A stretch of 64,000 nucleotides of DNA. It comes from Sporosarcina sp. BI001-red (lineage in GTDB: Bacteria > Bacillota > Bacilli > Bacillales_A > Planococcaceae). Below, piece after piece: positions 17,758 through 28,822 of the stretch (its first letter is position 1; every line of letters starts with the position of its first letter). The stretch covers positions 186,001 to 250,000 of the forward strand of contig NZ_QQAK01000013.1 in the NCBI RefSeq assembly GCF_003384035.1, read 5' to 3'. The translations under genes and the position numbers were made by a program. The notes beneath the pieces were generated by a model. That model made no database searches, was not told the origin of the DNA, and saw nothing but the letters and a program-made list of their open reading frames with translations.

Positions 17758-18699
17758 ATGAAAAGACAAATCATTGACACAATTGAACAGTATTCAACCA
17801 TTATCATTCATAGGCACGTCCGCCCAGACCCCGATGCATTTGGTTCGCAGGTGGGTTTAAAGAAACTTATACAAGCGAATTATCCGGACAAAAACGTGTA
17901 TGCTACAGGAAGTGATGATGGACAGCTGTCATTTATGGCCAACCAAGATCCTGTGTCCGATGACATGTATGAAGGTGCGCTAGTCATTGTAACAGATACA
18001 GCTAATACCGAACGGGTAGATGGGCAGTCTTACAAGAAGGGTAGCTTTTTAGTGAAGATCGACCACCACCCGAATGTGGATCCATACGGGGATGTATTAT
18101 GGATTGATACAAATGCGAGTTCTTGTTCAGAAATGATTTATGAATTATTTGCTGAAGGAAGGGACATGAAGGAATGGAAGCTACCAAATGAATCAGCAAG
18201 ACTTCTATTCGCTGGGATTGTCGGAGATACAGGCAGATTCATGTACCCGAGTGCAACAGGAAAGACGTTTGAAATCGCAAGTGAATTAATCAAATACAAA
18301 TTTGACCGACAGCAAATCTTTGCAGGGATGTATGAGGTGGAACGAAATCTGCTTCACTTACAAGGATATGTCTACCAAAACTTTTCGATAAATGAAAACG
18401 GCGCAGCCTATATCAAACTCACAAAAACGATCTTGAATCAGTTTGATGTGAAGGCAGAAGAAACGTCTTCACTCGTCAGTTCACTAGGAGATGTAAAAGG
18501 CATCTCTGCATGGTTAATTTTTGTTGAAGAAACGGACCAAATCCGAGTTCGATTGCGTTCCAAAGGAATTGTTATCAATGAACTGGCTGCTGAATACGGA
18601 GGTGGCGGACATCCGCTTGCTGCCGGTGCTTCTGTAAAGACTTGGGAAGAAGCCGATGAAGTCATCCGAAAAGTACAAACGTTATGTGCACGTAACTAG
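17758..18699 (+). CDS. nrnA: NanoRNase / pAp phosphatase NrnA (DHH family)
   Basis: Degrades 2-5 nt RNAs and pApA and dephosphorylates 3'-phosphoadenosine 5'-phosphate, linking RNA turnover, c-di-AMP breakdown and sulfate assimilation. The 313 residues have the DHH domain motifs R-P-D-P-D-A-F-G (D-x-D), T-D-T-A-N-T and D-H-H-P-N, then the DHHA1 G-G-G-G-H-P-L-A-A-G-A near residue 281. ATG follows GGAGGAAA. dnaE starts 18 bases after the stop, so the two are probably cotranscribed. Confidence 0.95.
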   Translation: MKRQIIDTIEQYSTIIIHRHVRPDPDAFGSQVGLKKLIQANYPDKNVYATGSDDGQLSFMANQDPVSDDMYEGALVIVTDTANTERVDGQSYKKGSFLVKIDHHPNVDPYGDVLWIDTNASSCSEMIYELFAEGRDMKEWKLPNESARLLFAGIVGDTGRFMYPSATGKTFEIASELIKYKFDRQQIFAGMYEVERNLLHLQGYVYQNFSINENGAAYIKLTKTILNQFDVKAEETSSLVSSLGDVKGISAWLIFVEETDQIRVRLRSKGIVINELAAEYGGGGHPLAAGASVKTWEEADEVIRKVQTLCARN

Positions 18700-18717
18700 T
18701 GATTGGAGGGATAGACA

Positions 18718-21700
18718 ATGAAGCTTGTTTATCCGCAAATTATAACGGGTGCCGACTTACTTAACGGCATTATAAAGCTTGACCGATTGGCTCCTCTTCT
18801 GCAAAGAAGAGGGGCTGTTTCGGCTGCAATTGTGAATTCGACTCTTTCCGGAATAAGATCGTTTTGGAAAGTGATGACTAAGTATGGCATTCATCCAGTC
18901 ATAGGACTTTCTGTGAACATAGAACTGACGACTGGAGAAACGCCATTATGTTACATCTATGCTAAAAACGAAATGGGTTTTCGTCAGTTATTAAAGATGA
19001 GTAGTGCTGTTTCAACACGAGATGCTGAGAATCTACCTGAAAAGTGGTTGAGATCCTATACTGCGAACTGCGCCGTTATTTTTCCGCTTACAGACCCCTC
19101 TTGGAACGAAATCCGAACTGAAGAAACGATCCAACGATTGAAAATGCAATGCACACCTGAAGAGTTGCATATAGGAATTGCGCGACCCGCTGGAGCTGTT
19201 CATCCTGAAGAACCTGCGATTGAACAACTAGCCTCTTCTGAAGGACTTTCTATTGTAGCGTGCAGTGAAGCTAGATTCATCGAGCCAAAAGACGCATTCA
19301 GCTTCGAAACAGCGCAAGCGATTCGCGAAGGTTACAAACTGAATGATCCTACCCGTCCTGAAAACCTCTATTCAGACGCATATGTGCCTGAGCAAGAGGA
19401 ACTGGAACGATGGTTTGCAGGGAAAGAGCATTGGCTAGAGAAGGCTGCAGACGTGCTATTAGCTTGCGATGTTCAGTTGCCGGAAAAACATCTACTCATG
19501 CCAAAGTTTCCTGTCGATGAGACGGAGACTGCCGCACAACAGCTTGAAAACCATTGTCGGTTAGGGTTACAAAAAAGATTTGGTCAGATTTCTCCAGCAT
19601 ATGAAGAGCGACTCCGGTACGAATTGGATGTCATCGTAGAAATGGGCTATCAGGATTATTTCCTGATTGTAGAAGATTTCATTGCCTATGCAAAAAATAA
19701 AGATATTGAAGTTGGACCGGGTCGAGGGTCTTCAGCCGGAGCACTCGTTGCATTCTCCCTTGGGATCACTGCGGTGGATCCGTTGAAATATGGGTTGATA
19801 TTTGAACGGTTTTTAAATAAAAGCAGAGTGACCATGCCGGATATTGACGTTGATTTTGCCGATACACGGAGAATGGAAGTAGTCGAGTATGTCGCGCAAA
19901 AATACGGGAAAGCACACGTAGCCCAAATTATAACGTTCGGTACGTTGTCTGCTAAGTCCGTAGCGCGTAATACAGCTAGGGTCTTTGGGTTTTCGAACGA
20001 GGACATGACATTCCTATCTAAAACGTTGTCTGATGCTCCCGGTAAAACGCTTCAAGAGAAAGTGAGTCAATCCTCACAACTTCAATCGTGGATTGAAAAA
20101 GAGGAAGTACGTGCTCGTTGGTACGAATCATCTCTCGCGCTAGAAGGTCTACCACGAAATGCTTCAACACACGCTGCAGGGGTCATACTCTCACCAACCC
20201 CTCTTGTTGAAACCGTTCCGCTACAAAGTGGCGGGGATTCCATCTATTTAACACAATGGGCGATGAATGACTCGGAAGAAGCTGGACTTCTAAAAATGGA
20301 CTTTCTCGGATTGCGTAATCTGACTTTGCTGGATAGGATTCGTAAAATGATTCGATTTGACACGGGCGACGACCTCTCGCTAGATACAATTCCCCCCCAG
20401 GATGAACGGACTTTGGAGTTATTTAGAAAAGGGGATATGTCAGGGATTTTTCAATTCGAATCACCTGGCATGCGCAAAGCACTGAGAGACATTTCACCCG
20501 ATACTTTTGAAGATATTTATGCCATCAATGCCTTATACCGACCTGGTCCAATGGAAAATATCCCTCTCTATAGCAGAAGGAAAAAAGGGTTAGAACCGAT
20601 TCACTACATGCATCCTGCGCTCGAGCCGATTTTAAAAGAGACGTATGGAATTATTGTTTATCAAGAACAAATTTTGCAGATTGCGGTTCAGATTGCAGGA
20701 TTCACTTTAGGGGAAGCGGACTTGTTACGACGTGCTATCAGTAAAAAGAAACGGGATGTGCTGATGCAGGAACGCGTCCATTTTACAGAAAGCGCTCAGC
20801 GAAACGGTTTCCCTAAAAGTATCGCAGGTGATATTTATGAACTGATAGTAAAGTTTGCGGATTATGGATTCCCGAAGAGTCATGCGGTTGCCTACTCGTT
20901 GGTTTCCTACCAACTCGCGTACTTGAAGGCAAATAAACCCGAATACTTTTATGCGGGATGTCTATCCGTATTAGCGGGTTCCCCGGAGAAGACGACGGAA
21001 TTCATGCGTGAAGTGAAAGCGAAGGGGATCCCTGTTCTTGGTCCTTCCATTACAAAAAGCAACTGGTCTGCGACAACGGAAAATGGATCTATCCGACTTG
21101 GGTTGAGTGCAGTGAAAGGAATTAGCTTTCCGTTTTATACAACCCTGCAACGGGCGCGTCAGCAAGGAGTGACTATGCTAACCCTTTTTGACTTGTCTGT
21201 CGCAATCGGTGCTGAAAACTTCACTGAAAAAACAATTCCGCAACTAGTGAAATCTGGAGCATTGGACGAATTCGGCCAAACACGTGAAGTGCTGCTCGCA
21301 ACAATAGAAGCAGCACGAAAACATGCGCTCTTTGTTAGACCATCGTCTGATGAAACCGACTTACTCGCAGGGATGATGAAAGGGATGGCGAGTCCTAAAT
21401 ATAGTCCCGGCGGAACGATGTCAGATATGCAACGACTTGACTATGAAAAAGAGACACTTGGATTCTACTTATCGGAACACCCGATTGCTTCTTTTAAAAA
21501 GAAACTTACCACTGTAACGAATCCGATTGCAGACGCCCTAGAAAAATCATCAGGAGCTAAGGTGGTTTTAGCAGGAATGGTGTTGGAAGTTAAGAGGATT
21601 CGTACAAAAAAAGGAGAAGCGATGGCATTTCTCGAATTACAAGATGAGACTGGAGAAATATCGTGTACGTTATTCCCGAAACAATATGCAACGTGCAGCA

Positions 21701-21798
21701 GTGAGTTGAAAGATCAGTCATTACTTGTTTTTCAAGGTACAGTGGAAGTGAGAAATGGCAAACCACAACTCGTTGTTCAGGAGATTGTGACAATCTAA
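18718..21798 (+). CDS. dnaE: DNA polymerase III alpha subunit DnaE with a degenerate PHP domain
   Basis: Low-GC Gram-positive DnaE-type replicative polymerase, thought to extend primers before PolC. At 1026 residues it is shorter than B. subtilis DnaE (about 1115). The catalytic aspartates are present: D375 and D377 in M-P-D-I-D-V-D-F, and D528 in L-L-K-M-D-F-L-G. A helix-hairpin-helix region and a C-terminal OB fold (from about residue 950) follow. The PHP domain is unusual: the H-x-x-x-H near the start is replaced (Y5, I9 in V-Y-P-Q-I-I-T-G), and the later T-D-x-H-type ligands read V-N-S-T. GGAGGG precedes ATG. Confidence 0.95.
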   Translation: MKLVYPQIITGADLLNGIIKLDRLAPLLQRRGAVSAAIVNSTLSGIRSFWKVMTKYGIHPVIGLSVNIELTTGETPLCYIYAKNEMGFRQLLKMSSAVSTRDAENLPEKWLRSYTANCAVIFPLTDPSWNEIRTEETIQRLKMQCTPEELHIGIARPAGAVHPEEPAIEQLASSEGLSIVACSEARFIEPKDAFSFETAQAIREGYKLNDPTRPENLYSDAYVPEQEELERWFAGKEHWLEKAADVLLACDVQLPEKHLLMPKFPVDETETAAQQLENHCRLGLQKRFGQISPAYEERLRYELDVIVEMGYQDYFLIVEDFIAYAKNKDIEVGPGRGSSAGALVAFSLGITAVDPLKYGLIFERFLNKSRVTMPDIDVDFADTRRMEVVEYVAQKYGKAHVAQIITFGTLSAKSVARNTARVFGFSNEDMTFLSKTLSDAPGKTLQEKVSQSSQLQSWIEKEEVRARWYESSLALEGLPRNASTHAAGVILSPTPLVETVPLQSGGDSIYLTQWAMNDSEEAGLLKMDFLGLRNLTLLDRIRKMIRFDTGDDLSLDTIPPQDERTLELFRKGDMSGIFQFESPGMRKALRDISPDTFEDIYAINALYRPGPMENIPLYSRRKKGLEPIHYMHPALEPILKETYGIIVYQEQILQIAVQIAGFTLGEADLLRRAISKKKRDVLMQERVHFTESAQRNGFPKSIAGDIYELIVKFADYGFPKSHAVAYSLVSYQLAYLKANKPEYFYAGCLSVLAGSPEKTTEFMREVKAKGIPVLGPSITKSNWSATTENGSIRLGLSAVKGISFPFYTTLQRARQQGVTMLTLFDLSVAIGAENFTEKTIPQLVKSGALDEFGQTREVLLATIEAARKHALFVRPSSDETDLLAGMMKGMASPKYSPGGTMSDMQRLDYEKETLGFYLSEHPIASFKKKLTTVTNPIADALEKSSGAKVVLAGMVLEVKRIRTKKGEAMAFLELQDETGEISCTLFPKQYATCSSELKDQSLLVFQGTVEVRNGKPQLVVQEIVTI

Positions 21799-21917
21799 AC
21801 GGATCTGGATGGCTACTTATGAAGGACAGTGACGTAGACAACTCCATAACAAATCGAAAAAGGATTTCCGGATATCACTTTACGGCAGGCGTGCTTTTTT
21901 GTATGCTAATAAAGGAT

Positions 21918-21939
21918 AGTGGTCTGACCACTTTATAAT
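21918..21939 (+). promoter_or_regulatory. GntR-type operator overlapping a -10 box
   Basis: AGTGGTCTGACCACT (21918-21932) is a perfect dyad with a single central base and contains TGGTC/GACCA, the core seen in FadR-subfamily GntR operators. TATAAT (21934-21939) starts one base later, so binding would block the promoter. No good -35 is visible. The site lies 25 bases before the GntR gene, which points to autoregulation of the whole downstream unit. Confidence 0.72.
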
Positions 21940-21956
21940 GTAGCATAAAAAGGAGT

Positions 21957-22625
21957 TTGGACATGGAAAACTCTCGTCCATCATCGAAACGATTTCTGGA
22001 TATTGTTTCGGATCTGCGTACGATCATTAAAGAAGAAGGTGCCGTCATAGGGGATAAGTTACCTTCTGAACGTGTGCTAGCGGATCGGTTGCAAGTGGGT
22101 AGATCCACAATTCGAGAAGCACTCCGAAGTCTTGAACTTCTTGGACTGATTGAAACAAGAAGAGGAGAGGGAACGTTTCTCGCGGACTATAAAAAGCATC
22201 AGCTAGTAGAGATTCTTTCTACATTCATTATGCAAAATCCACAATCATTCAAGTCTGTGGATGAGACGCGAAGGATTCATGAAAGAGCAGCCATTGAATG
22301 TATTTCCAATGATCCTGAAAGAAGAACGCTGCCTGTATGGGAAAGTTTTTTAGAGAAACTAAAAGGAATAGAGCCGATCATCAGGGAAGAGTTGTTGCAA
22401 GAGATCGTAGTGGTTTCAGAAAATCGCTTGTCGTTGAAAATTTGGTTTTTATTGAAACAATATAGCCGCGCTCCGTTTCATGAAACTATGGCGGAAGACG
22501 AAAAAGAAGTTGCATCGAATTTACTTAAAGAGATGATGAACGGGAACAGCCAACTAGCCGTTATGCGGTATGCGGACTGGCTTGACATCGTCAACGGTGA
22601 AAGAAGGGACGAACACGAATGCTAA
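21957..22625 (+). CDS. FadR-subfamily GntR transcriptional regulator
   Basis: A 222-residue regulator: N-terminal winged helix (about 10-75) with [23 protein letters not shown], the diagnostic GntR helix, then a helical effector domain like FCD. AAAAGGAG precedes ATG. The stop overlaps the accD start by seven bases, so it is cotranslated with accD. In B. subtilis a malic enzyme gene sits here instead. By inference it controls fatty-acid initiation in response to a metabolite; the ligand is not deducible. Confidence 0.88.
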   Translation: MDMENSRPSSKRFLDIVSDLRTIIKEEGAVIGDKLPSERVLADRLQVGRSTIREALRSLELLGLIETRRGEGTFLADYKKHQLVEILSTFIMQNPQSFKSVDETRRIHERAAIECISNDPERRTLPVWESFLEKLKGIEPIIREELLQEIVVVSENRLSLKIWFLLKQYSRAPFHETMAEDEKEVASNLLKEMMNGNSQLAVMRYADWLDIVNGERRDEHEC

Positions 22626-23478
22626 GGGACCTATTTACAAATGTGAAAAAACAACAGGCAATTATGCCGAATGCGAAGTCTAAGAGCGATGTACCTGAAG
22701 GAATTATGACGAAATGTCCAGCTTGTAAGCACGTTGAACCAACAAAAGAACTGGGCAAGCTCCTTAAAGTTTGTCCTAAATGTGATTTCCATTTCAAAAT
22801 GACGGCACATGAACGAATCGATTCCTTGATAGATGAAGGAACGTTTGTATCTATGGATGATCATCTAGGGACTGAAAATCCATTGGAGTTTCCTGCATAC
22901 ATGTCGAAAGTGAAAAAAGATGCAGAGAAGACGGGTCTCAACGAAGCTGTGCTTACAGGTACAGGAAAGATTGACGGAAATGAAGTAGCAATTGCCGTCA
23001 TGGACGCTCATTTTCGAATGGGGTCAATGGGATCAGTTGTTGGTGAAAAGATTACGAGAGCCGTCGAAAAAGCGACGGAGCTTGGAATTCCAATGCTCAT
23101 CTTTTCTGCAAGTGGTGGTGCACGCATGCAAGAAGGCGTCCTGTCTCTGATGCAAATGGCAAAAACGAGTGTTGCATTAAATCGACACTCAGAAAAAGGA
23201 CTTTTATATATCTCTATTATGACCTATCCAACAACGGGTGGGGTTTCGGCGAGCTTTGCTTCTGTCGGAGACATCAATCTTGCAGAGCCAAAAGCGCTTA
23301 TTGGATTTGCGGGTCGCCGAGTTATTGAGCAAACCGTTCGTGAAAAGTTACCTGAAGACTTCCAAACGGCTGAATTTCTACTTGCACATGGTCAGTTGGA
23401 TGCAGTCGTCCATCGTGTAGACATGCAGGATATGCTTTCTCGCATCATCCGACTTCATACGAAGGGGGAGGCAGTACA

Positions 23479-23482
<4 letters not shown>
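22619..23482 (+). CDS. accD: Acetyl-CoA carboxylase carboxyltransferase subunit beta
   Basis: With AccA transfers the carboxyl group from biotin to acetyl-CoA, making malonyl-CoA for fatty-acid synthesis. The 287 residues have an N-terminal zinc ribbon C-P-A-C...C-P-K-C (about 33-55) and the crotonase-like carboxyltransferase domain with G-G-A-R-M-Q-E-G and [11 protein letters not shown]. Overlaps the regulator upstream (7 bases) and accA downstream (4 bases). Confidence 0.96.
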
Positions 23483-25430
<1,948 letters not shown>

Positions 25431-25463
25431 TGAAAATCAGTGAAAAGGAAGTGGCCTGAACCA

Positions 25464-27224
25464 ATGAGAAAAACTAAAATCGTCTGTACAATCGGTCCAG
25501 CAAGTGAATCACTAGAACGTCTAGAGCAACTAATCGATGCGGGGATGAATGTGGCGCGCTTGAACTTCTCACACGGAGATCATGATGAACATCTTCAACG
25601 CATAAAAGCAATTCGTAAAGTAGCAGCTGCTAAACAAAAAACTATCGGAATTTTACTTGATACGAAAGGACCTGAAATTCGGACGCATTCCATGGAAAAC
25701 GGATTGATTGAATTGACTGCAGGTCAAAAGATTGATGTATCGATGCAAGAAGTCGTTGGGACGAAAGAGCGTTTCTCAATCAGCTATGACCAACTTATTG
25801 ACGATGTAGATAAAGACGATACAATTCTTTTGGATGATGGTCTTGTCATGTTGAAAGTGCTAGGTAAGAGCAAAGCTGAAGGTTTGATCCACACCGAAGT
25901 GATGAACTCCGGAGAGCTGAAGAACAAAAAAGGTGTCAACGTTCCTGGTGTTTCAGTTCAGCTTCCGGGGATTACAGAAAAAGACAAAGAAGATATTCTG
26001 TTCGGGATCGAACAAGAAATTGACTTTGTCGCTGCTTCCTTCGTCCGCAGAGCGGAAGATGTATTAGAAATTCGTGAACTGTTAGAAAATAATTCCGGTT
26101 CAAATATCCACATCATTCCTAAAATAGAAAATCAGGAAGGCGTCGATAATATTGATGCTATCATCGAAGTATCAGATGGACTGATGGTTGCTCGTGGAGA
26201 TCTGGGTGTAGAAATTCCTCCAGAAGAGGTCCCGGTCATTCAAAAACAACTAATTCAAAAATGTAATCAGGCAGGTAAACCTGTTATCACAGCAACACAA
26301 ATGCTAGATTCGATGCAGCGGAACCCACGTCCTACACGTGCAGAAGCGAGTGACGTTGCTAACGCGATTTTTGATGGTACCGATGCAATAATGTTGTCAG
26401 GTGAAACAGCAGCCGGTTTGTATCCTGTAGAATCTGTGGAAACAATGGTCCGAATTGCGAACAAAATCGAAGAGTCTTTCGATTATCGATCTTTCATCTC
26501 AACACGCCGTAGAGAAAAGCACGGTAACTTGACGGATGCCATTGGACAAGCTGCTGCATATACAGCGATTAACTTAAATGTGAACGCAGTAATTGCTCCA
26601 ACTGAAAGCGGAACGACAGCTCGCATGATCTCTAAATATCGCCCTGGATGTCCGATCATTGCCGTAACATCTTCTGAGCAAGTTGCTCGTCGTCTTACAC
26701 TTGTGTGGGGTGCTTATCCAATCGTAGGAACACGTGTTAGTTCAATTGACTCGATTCTTGAAGGATCGGTCGAAGAGAGCGTAAAACATAAATACGTGAC
26801 GCACGGCGATGTCGTAATTATTACGGCTGGAGTGCCAGTTGGGGAAGCAGGTACAACAAATCTGATGAAAATCCATGTCATCGGGGATCTTCTTGTAAAA
26901 GGACAAGGAATCGGCAAATCTGTAGCATATGGACGAGCAATCGTTGCCCGCAGTGCAGCAGAAGCAGAAGCATTCGATGCAGAAGGTGCAATCCTCGTGA
27001 CGAATTCTACTGACCGTGATATGCTTCCTGTACTTGAAAAGTGTGCTGGTCTCATTACAGAAGAGGGCGGACTTACAAGTCACGGCGCAATTGTTGGATT
27101 GAATTTAGGCATTCCTGTAATTGTCGGTGTGAAAAATGCTACTGAAATCATCAAGCATGATAAGGAAATTACAATGGACGCTGAAACTGGTGTCGTCTAT
27201 AAGGGTCATGCTAAAGTTCTATAA
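25464..27224 (+). CDS. pyk: Pyruvate kinase with C-terminal PEP-utiliser-like domain
   Basis: Last step of glycolysis, PEP + ADP to pyruvate + ATP. 586 residues from the ATG giving [14 protein letters not shown], the standard Bacillus start; an earlier in-frame GTG at 25440 is rejected. The barrel contains the [10 protein letters not shown] metal loop and I-T-A-T-Q-M-L. The last ~110 residues form the extra domain of Bacillus enzymes with G-L-T-S-H-G-A-I, resembling the phosphohistidine domain of PEP synthase. A terminator follows directly. Confidence 0.96.
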   Translation: MRKTKIVCTIGPASESLERLEQLIDAGMNVARLNFSHGDHDEHLQRIKAIRKVAAAKQKTIGILLDTKGPEIRTHSMENGLIELTAGQKIDVSMQEVVGTKERFSISYDQLIDDVDKDDTILLDDGLVMLKVLGKSKAEGLIHTEVMNSGELKNKKGVNVPGVSVQLPGITEKDKEDILFGIEQEIDFVAASFVRRAEDVLEIRELLENNSGSNIHIIPKIENQEGVDNIDAIIEVSDGLMVARGDLGVEIPPEEVPVIQKQLIQKCNQAGKPVITATQMLDSMQRNPRPTRAEASDVANAIFDGTDAIMLSGETAAGLYPVESVETMVRIANKIEESFDYRSFISTRRREKHGNLTDAIGQAAAYTAINLNVNAVIAPTESGTTARMISKYRPGCPIIAVTSSEQVARRLTLVWGAYPIVGTRVSSIDSILEGSVEESVKHKYVTHGDVVIITAGVPVGEAGTTNLMKIHVIGDLLVKGQGIGKSVAYGRAIVARSAAEAEAFDAEGAILVTNSTDRDMLPVLEKCAGLITEEGGLTSHGAIVGLNLGIPVIVGVKNATEIIKHDKEITMDAETGVVYKGHAKVL

Positions 27225-27226
27225 AC

Positions 27227-27262
27227 AAAAACCGCTACCTAACTTTAGGATAGCGGTTTTTC
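27227..27262 (+). terminator. Terminator of the acc-pfkA-pyk unit
   Basis: AAAAACCGCTA (27227-27237) and TAGCGGTTTTT (27251-27261) with a partly paired interior. Confidence 0.88.
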
Positions 27263-27281
27263 TCGAAGAGGAGACATGAAA

Positions 27282-27665
27282 ATGAAATGGTTAGTGCTTC
27301 TATTTTTAGTCGTTCCTGCAAGTGAACTTACGTTATTGCTTGTTGCTGGAAGCCAATTAGGCGTTATGCCGACACTATTGATTATTCTCATTACGGGTAT
27401 TGGCGGCGCTTATTTGGCAAAAAAACAAGGTTTCAAAGCGATTGTAGAATTTAAGGAGCGAATCGCTGCTGGAGATGCACCAGGACCGCCAATCATTGAT
27501 GGATTGTGTATTTTTGCAGGAGGCTTGTTGCTACTAGTCCCAGGTTTCATGACAGATTTGATAGGTCTGTTACTACTTTTTAGCTGGCCTAGAAAAATGA
27601 TTCGTCCGTTCATCATTCAGCAAATTTACAAGAAAATGAAAAAGGGAACGCTCATCATTCGATGA
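27282..27665 (+). CDS. fxsA: FxsA-family membrane protein
   Basis: A 127-residue cytoplasmic-membrane protein with about three hydrophobic segments and the family marks G-G-A-Y-L-A-K-K-Q-G and G-L-L-L-L-V-P-G-F-M-T-D. The family was named for suppressing F exclusion of phage T7 in E. coli; its normal role is unclear. AAGAGGAG lies eight bases before the ATG at 27282; the ATG six bases earlier is too close. Its 3' end overlaps the convergent transporter gene by 11 bases. Confidence 0.87.
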   Translation: MKWLVLLFLVVPASELTLLLVAGSQLGVMPTLLIILITGIGGAYLAKKQGFKAIVEFKERIAAGDAPGPPIIDGLCIFAGGLLLLVPGFMTDLIGLLLLFSWPRKMIRPFIIQQIYKKMKKGTLIIR

Positions 27666-28626
27666 ACTTCGGGTGGTTTCTGATTTTCATGGCTGTAAAC
27701 AAAAGGAATGGCGTCAGTAAAATCCCAGGCAAACCGAATAAGTAGAATGAACTAGCGGTGATGAGAAATGCATGGACTGGCTTGACCCGAAAAGTGGATG
27801 CCCACAAGTAGGACTCTGCGATTTGGCGAGTCACAAGTGTTAGGATATAGAGCAACAGGAGTGCTGAGCCGAATATATAGTTTCCTGTATAAAAATAAAA
27901 AAGAATCATCGGAAGAAGGAACAACCCAATTCCTAAGAAGGGCAGACTGTCTGCAAGGGATATTAGAAAAGCAGTTCCAATCGGTGATGAAAACGATAGG
28001 AAAAAGAAGCCGATACACAACAGTAGAAATGTTAAACAAACTAGACGAGCTTCAATGGAAATGAAATGACCGATGAGTTCTCCTGACTTCTTAAAAAGAC
28101 GATGTGCCTGTCTACGCATAGATGCTGGAAAGTAGACGAGGAACCAAAAACGATCTTTTCCTGTTTCGCGTAGTGCAAAGAAAAAAGCAACTAGGAAAAT
28201 AAAGAGAGTGAACACTTGTTGGAAGAGAACTCCTGTGAATTTGACTGTGTGTTCAACAAGAGTTTGACCCGCTGTTAGTACATTTTCTTTTAAAAATGTA
28301 ATGGCAACGCCTGACCAGTCCTGGTTTCCTGTATAGGGCTCCAAATGACGCTCAGCAATTGGTAAAGTATCAATTAGCCCTTGAATTGCCATTGTTGAAA
28401 TCCCTACTACCAAACTGATGATGATGGACATAGCGACCAACGCAGAAAGTGTTCTAGGTAAACGCAGGATGTGGTTGGTGAAGTTCACAACAGGTGCTGC
28501 AAAGTATGCAAGTATAATTGCGATACCAGCTGGGGGAACAAGAAATATAAAGATTCCTCCGATTACTCCAGGTAGGAATGGGACGATGTACTGTTTGAAA
28601 AAGGAAGTAGTATTCAGCTTTTTAAT
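27655..28626 (-). CDS. AI-2E/YtvI-family transporter, probable ATT start
   Basis: Polytopic permease of the AI-2E (PF01594) family. Position matches B. subtilis ytvI. The ORF from the GTG at 28488 lacks the first membrane segment. Reading the same frame upstream is open and codes for F-F-K-Q-Y-I-V-P-F-L-P-G-V-I-G-G-I-F-I-F, then P-P-A-G-I-A-I-I-L-A-Y-F-A-A-P-V-V, which fits the family N-terminus. No ATG/GTG/TTG occurs there. CGGAG lies nine bases before an ATT at 28626, so I place the start there (about 323 residues). Stops overlap fxsA tail to tail. Confidence 0.75.
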   Translation of the reverse strand: MKKLNTTSFFKQYIVPFLPGVIGGIFIFLVPPAGIAIILAYFAAPVVNFTNHILRLPRTLSALVAMSIIISLVVGISTMAIQGLIDTLPIAERHLEPYTGNQDWSGVAITFLKENVLTAGQTLVEHTVKFTGVLFQQVFTLFIFLVAFFFALRETGKDRFWFLVYFPASMRRQAHRLFKKSGELIGHFISIEARLVCLTFLLLCIGFFFLSFSSPIGTAFLISLADSLPFLGIGLFLLPMILFYFYTGNYIFGSALLLLYILTLVTRQIAESYLWASTFRVKPVHAFLITASSFYLFGLPGILLTPFLLFTAMKIRNHPKFIE

Positions 28627-28676
28627 AGAAATTCACTCCGATTTAATAGATTTCCTGGAAATCCTGTGCATTTTCA

Positions 28677-28705
28677 TTCACAAAACCGACAAAGTTGATT
28701 ATAAT
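28677..28705 (+). promoter_or_regulatory. Sigma-A promoter of citZ
   Basis: TTCACA (28677-28682), 17-base spacer, perfect TATAAT (28700-28705); one mismatch to the full consensus pair. Confidence 0.82.
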
Positions 28706-28711
28706 GAACGT

Positions 28712-28725
28712 TGTAAGCGTTTTTA
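28712..28725 (+). promoter_or_regulatory. Catabolite-responsive element (cre) in citZ transcription start region
   Basis: TGTAAGCGTTTTTA matches the cre consensus with the central CG and one mismatch at the penultimate base. It starts six bases after the -10, where CcpA would repress. CcpA repression of citZ is known in B. subtilis. Confidence 0.65.
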
Positions 28726-28747
28726 GGCGGAAACAATATTAGCAGAT

Positions 28748-28801
28748 CAGCCGACTGCCCCAACCGGTAGGCAAAAAATTAAACGGGTGGTTAGACGGCT
28801 G
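28748..28801 (+). other. Stem in the citZ 5' leader
   Basis: CAGCCG (28748-28753) and CGGCTG (28796-28801) enclose about 42 bases just before the citZ ribosome site, in a leader of roughly 110 bases. The citZ leader of B. subtilis is bound by aconitase RNA-binding activity; whether this stem is equivalent is inference only. Confidence 0.35.
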
Positions 28802-28822
28802 CTGACTGAAGGAGAGAGTTTC

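Noticed and set aside
22619-22625. Possible frameshift between the GntR gene and accD
   Set aside because: The seven-base overlap is ordinary translational coupling; both proteins are complete.
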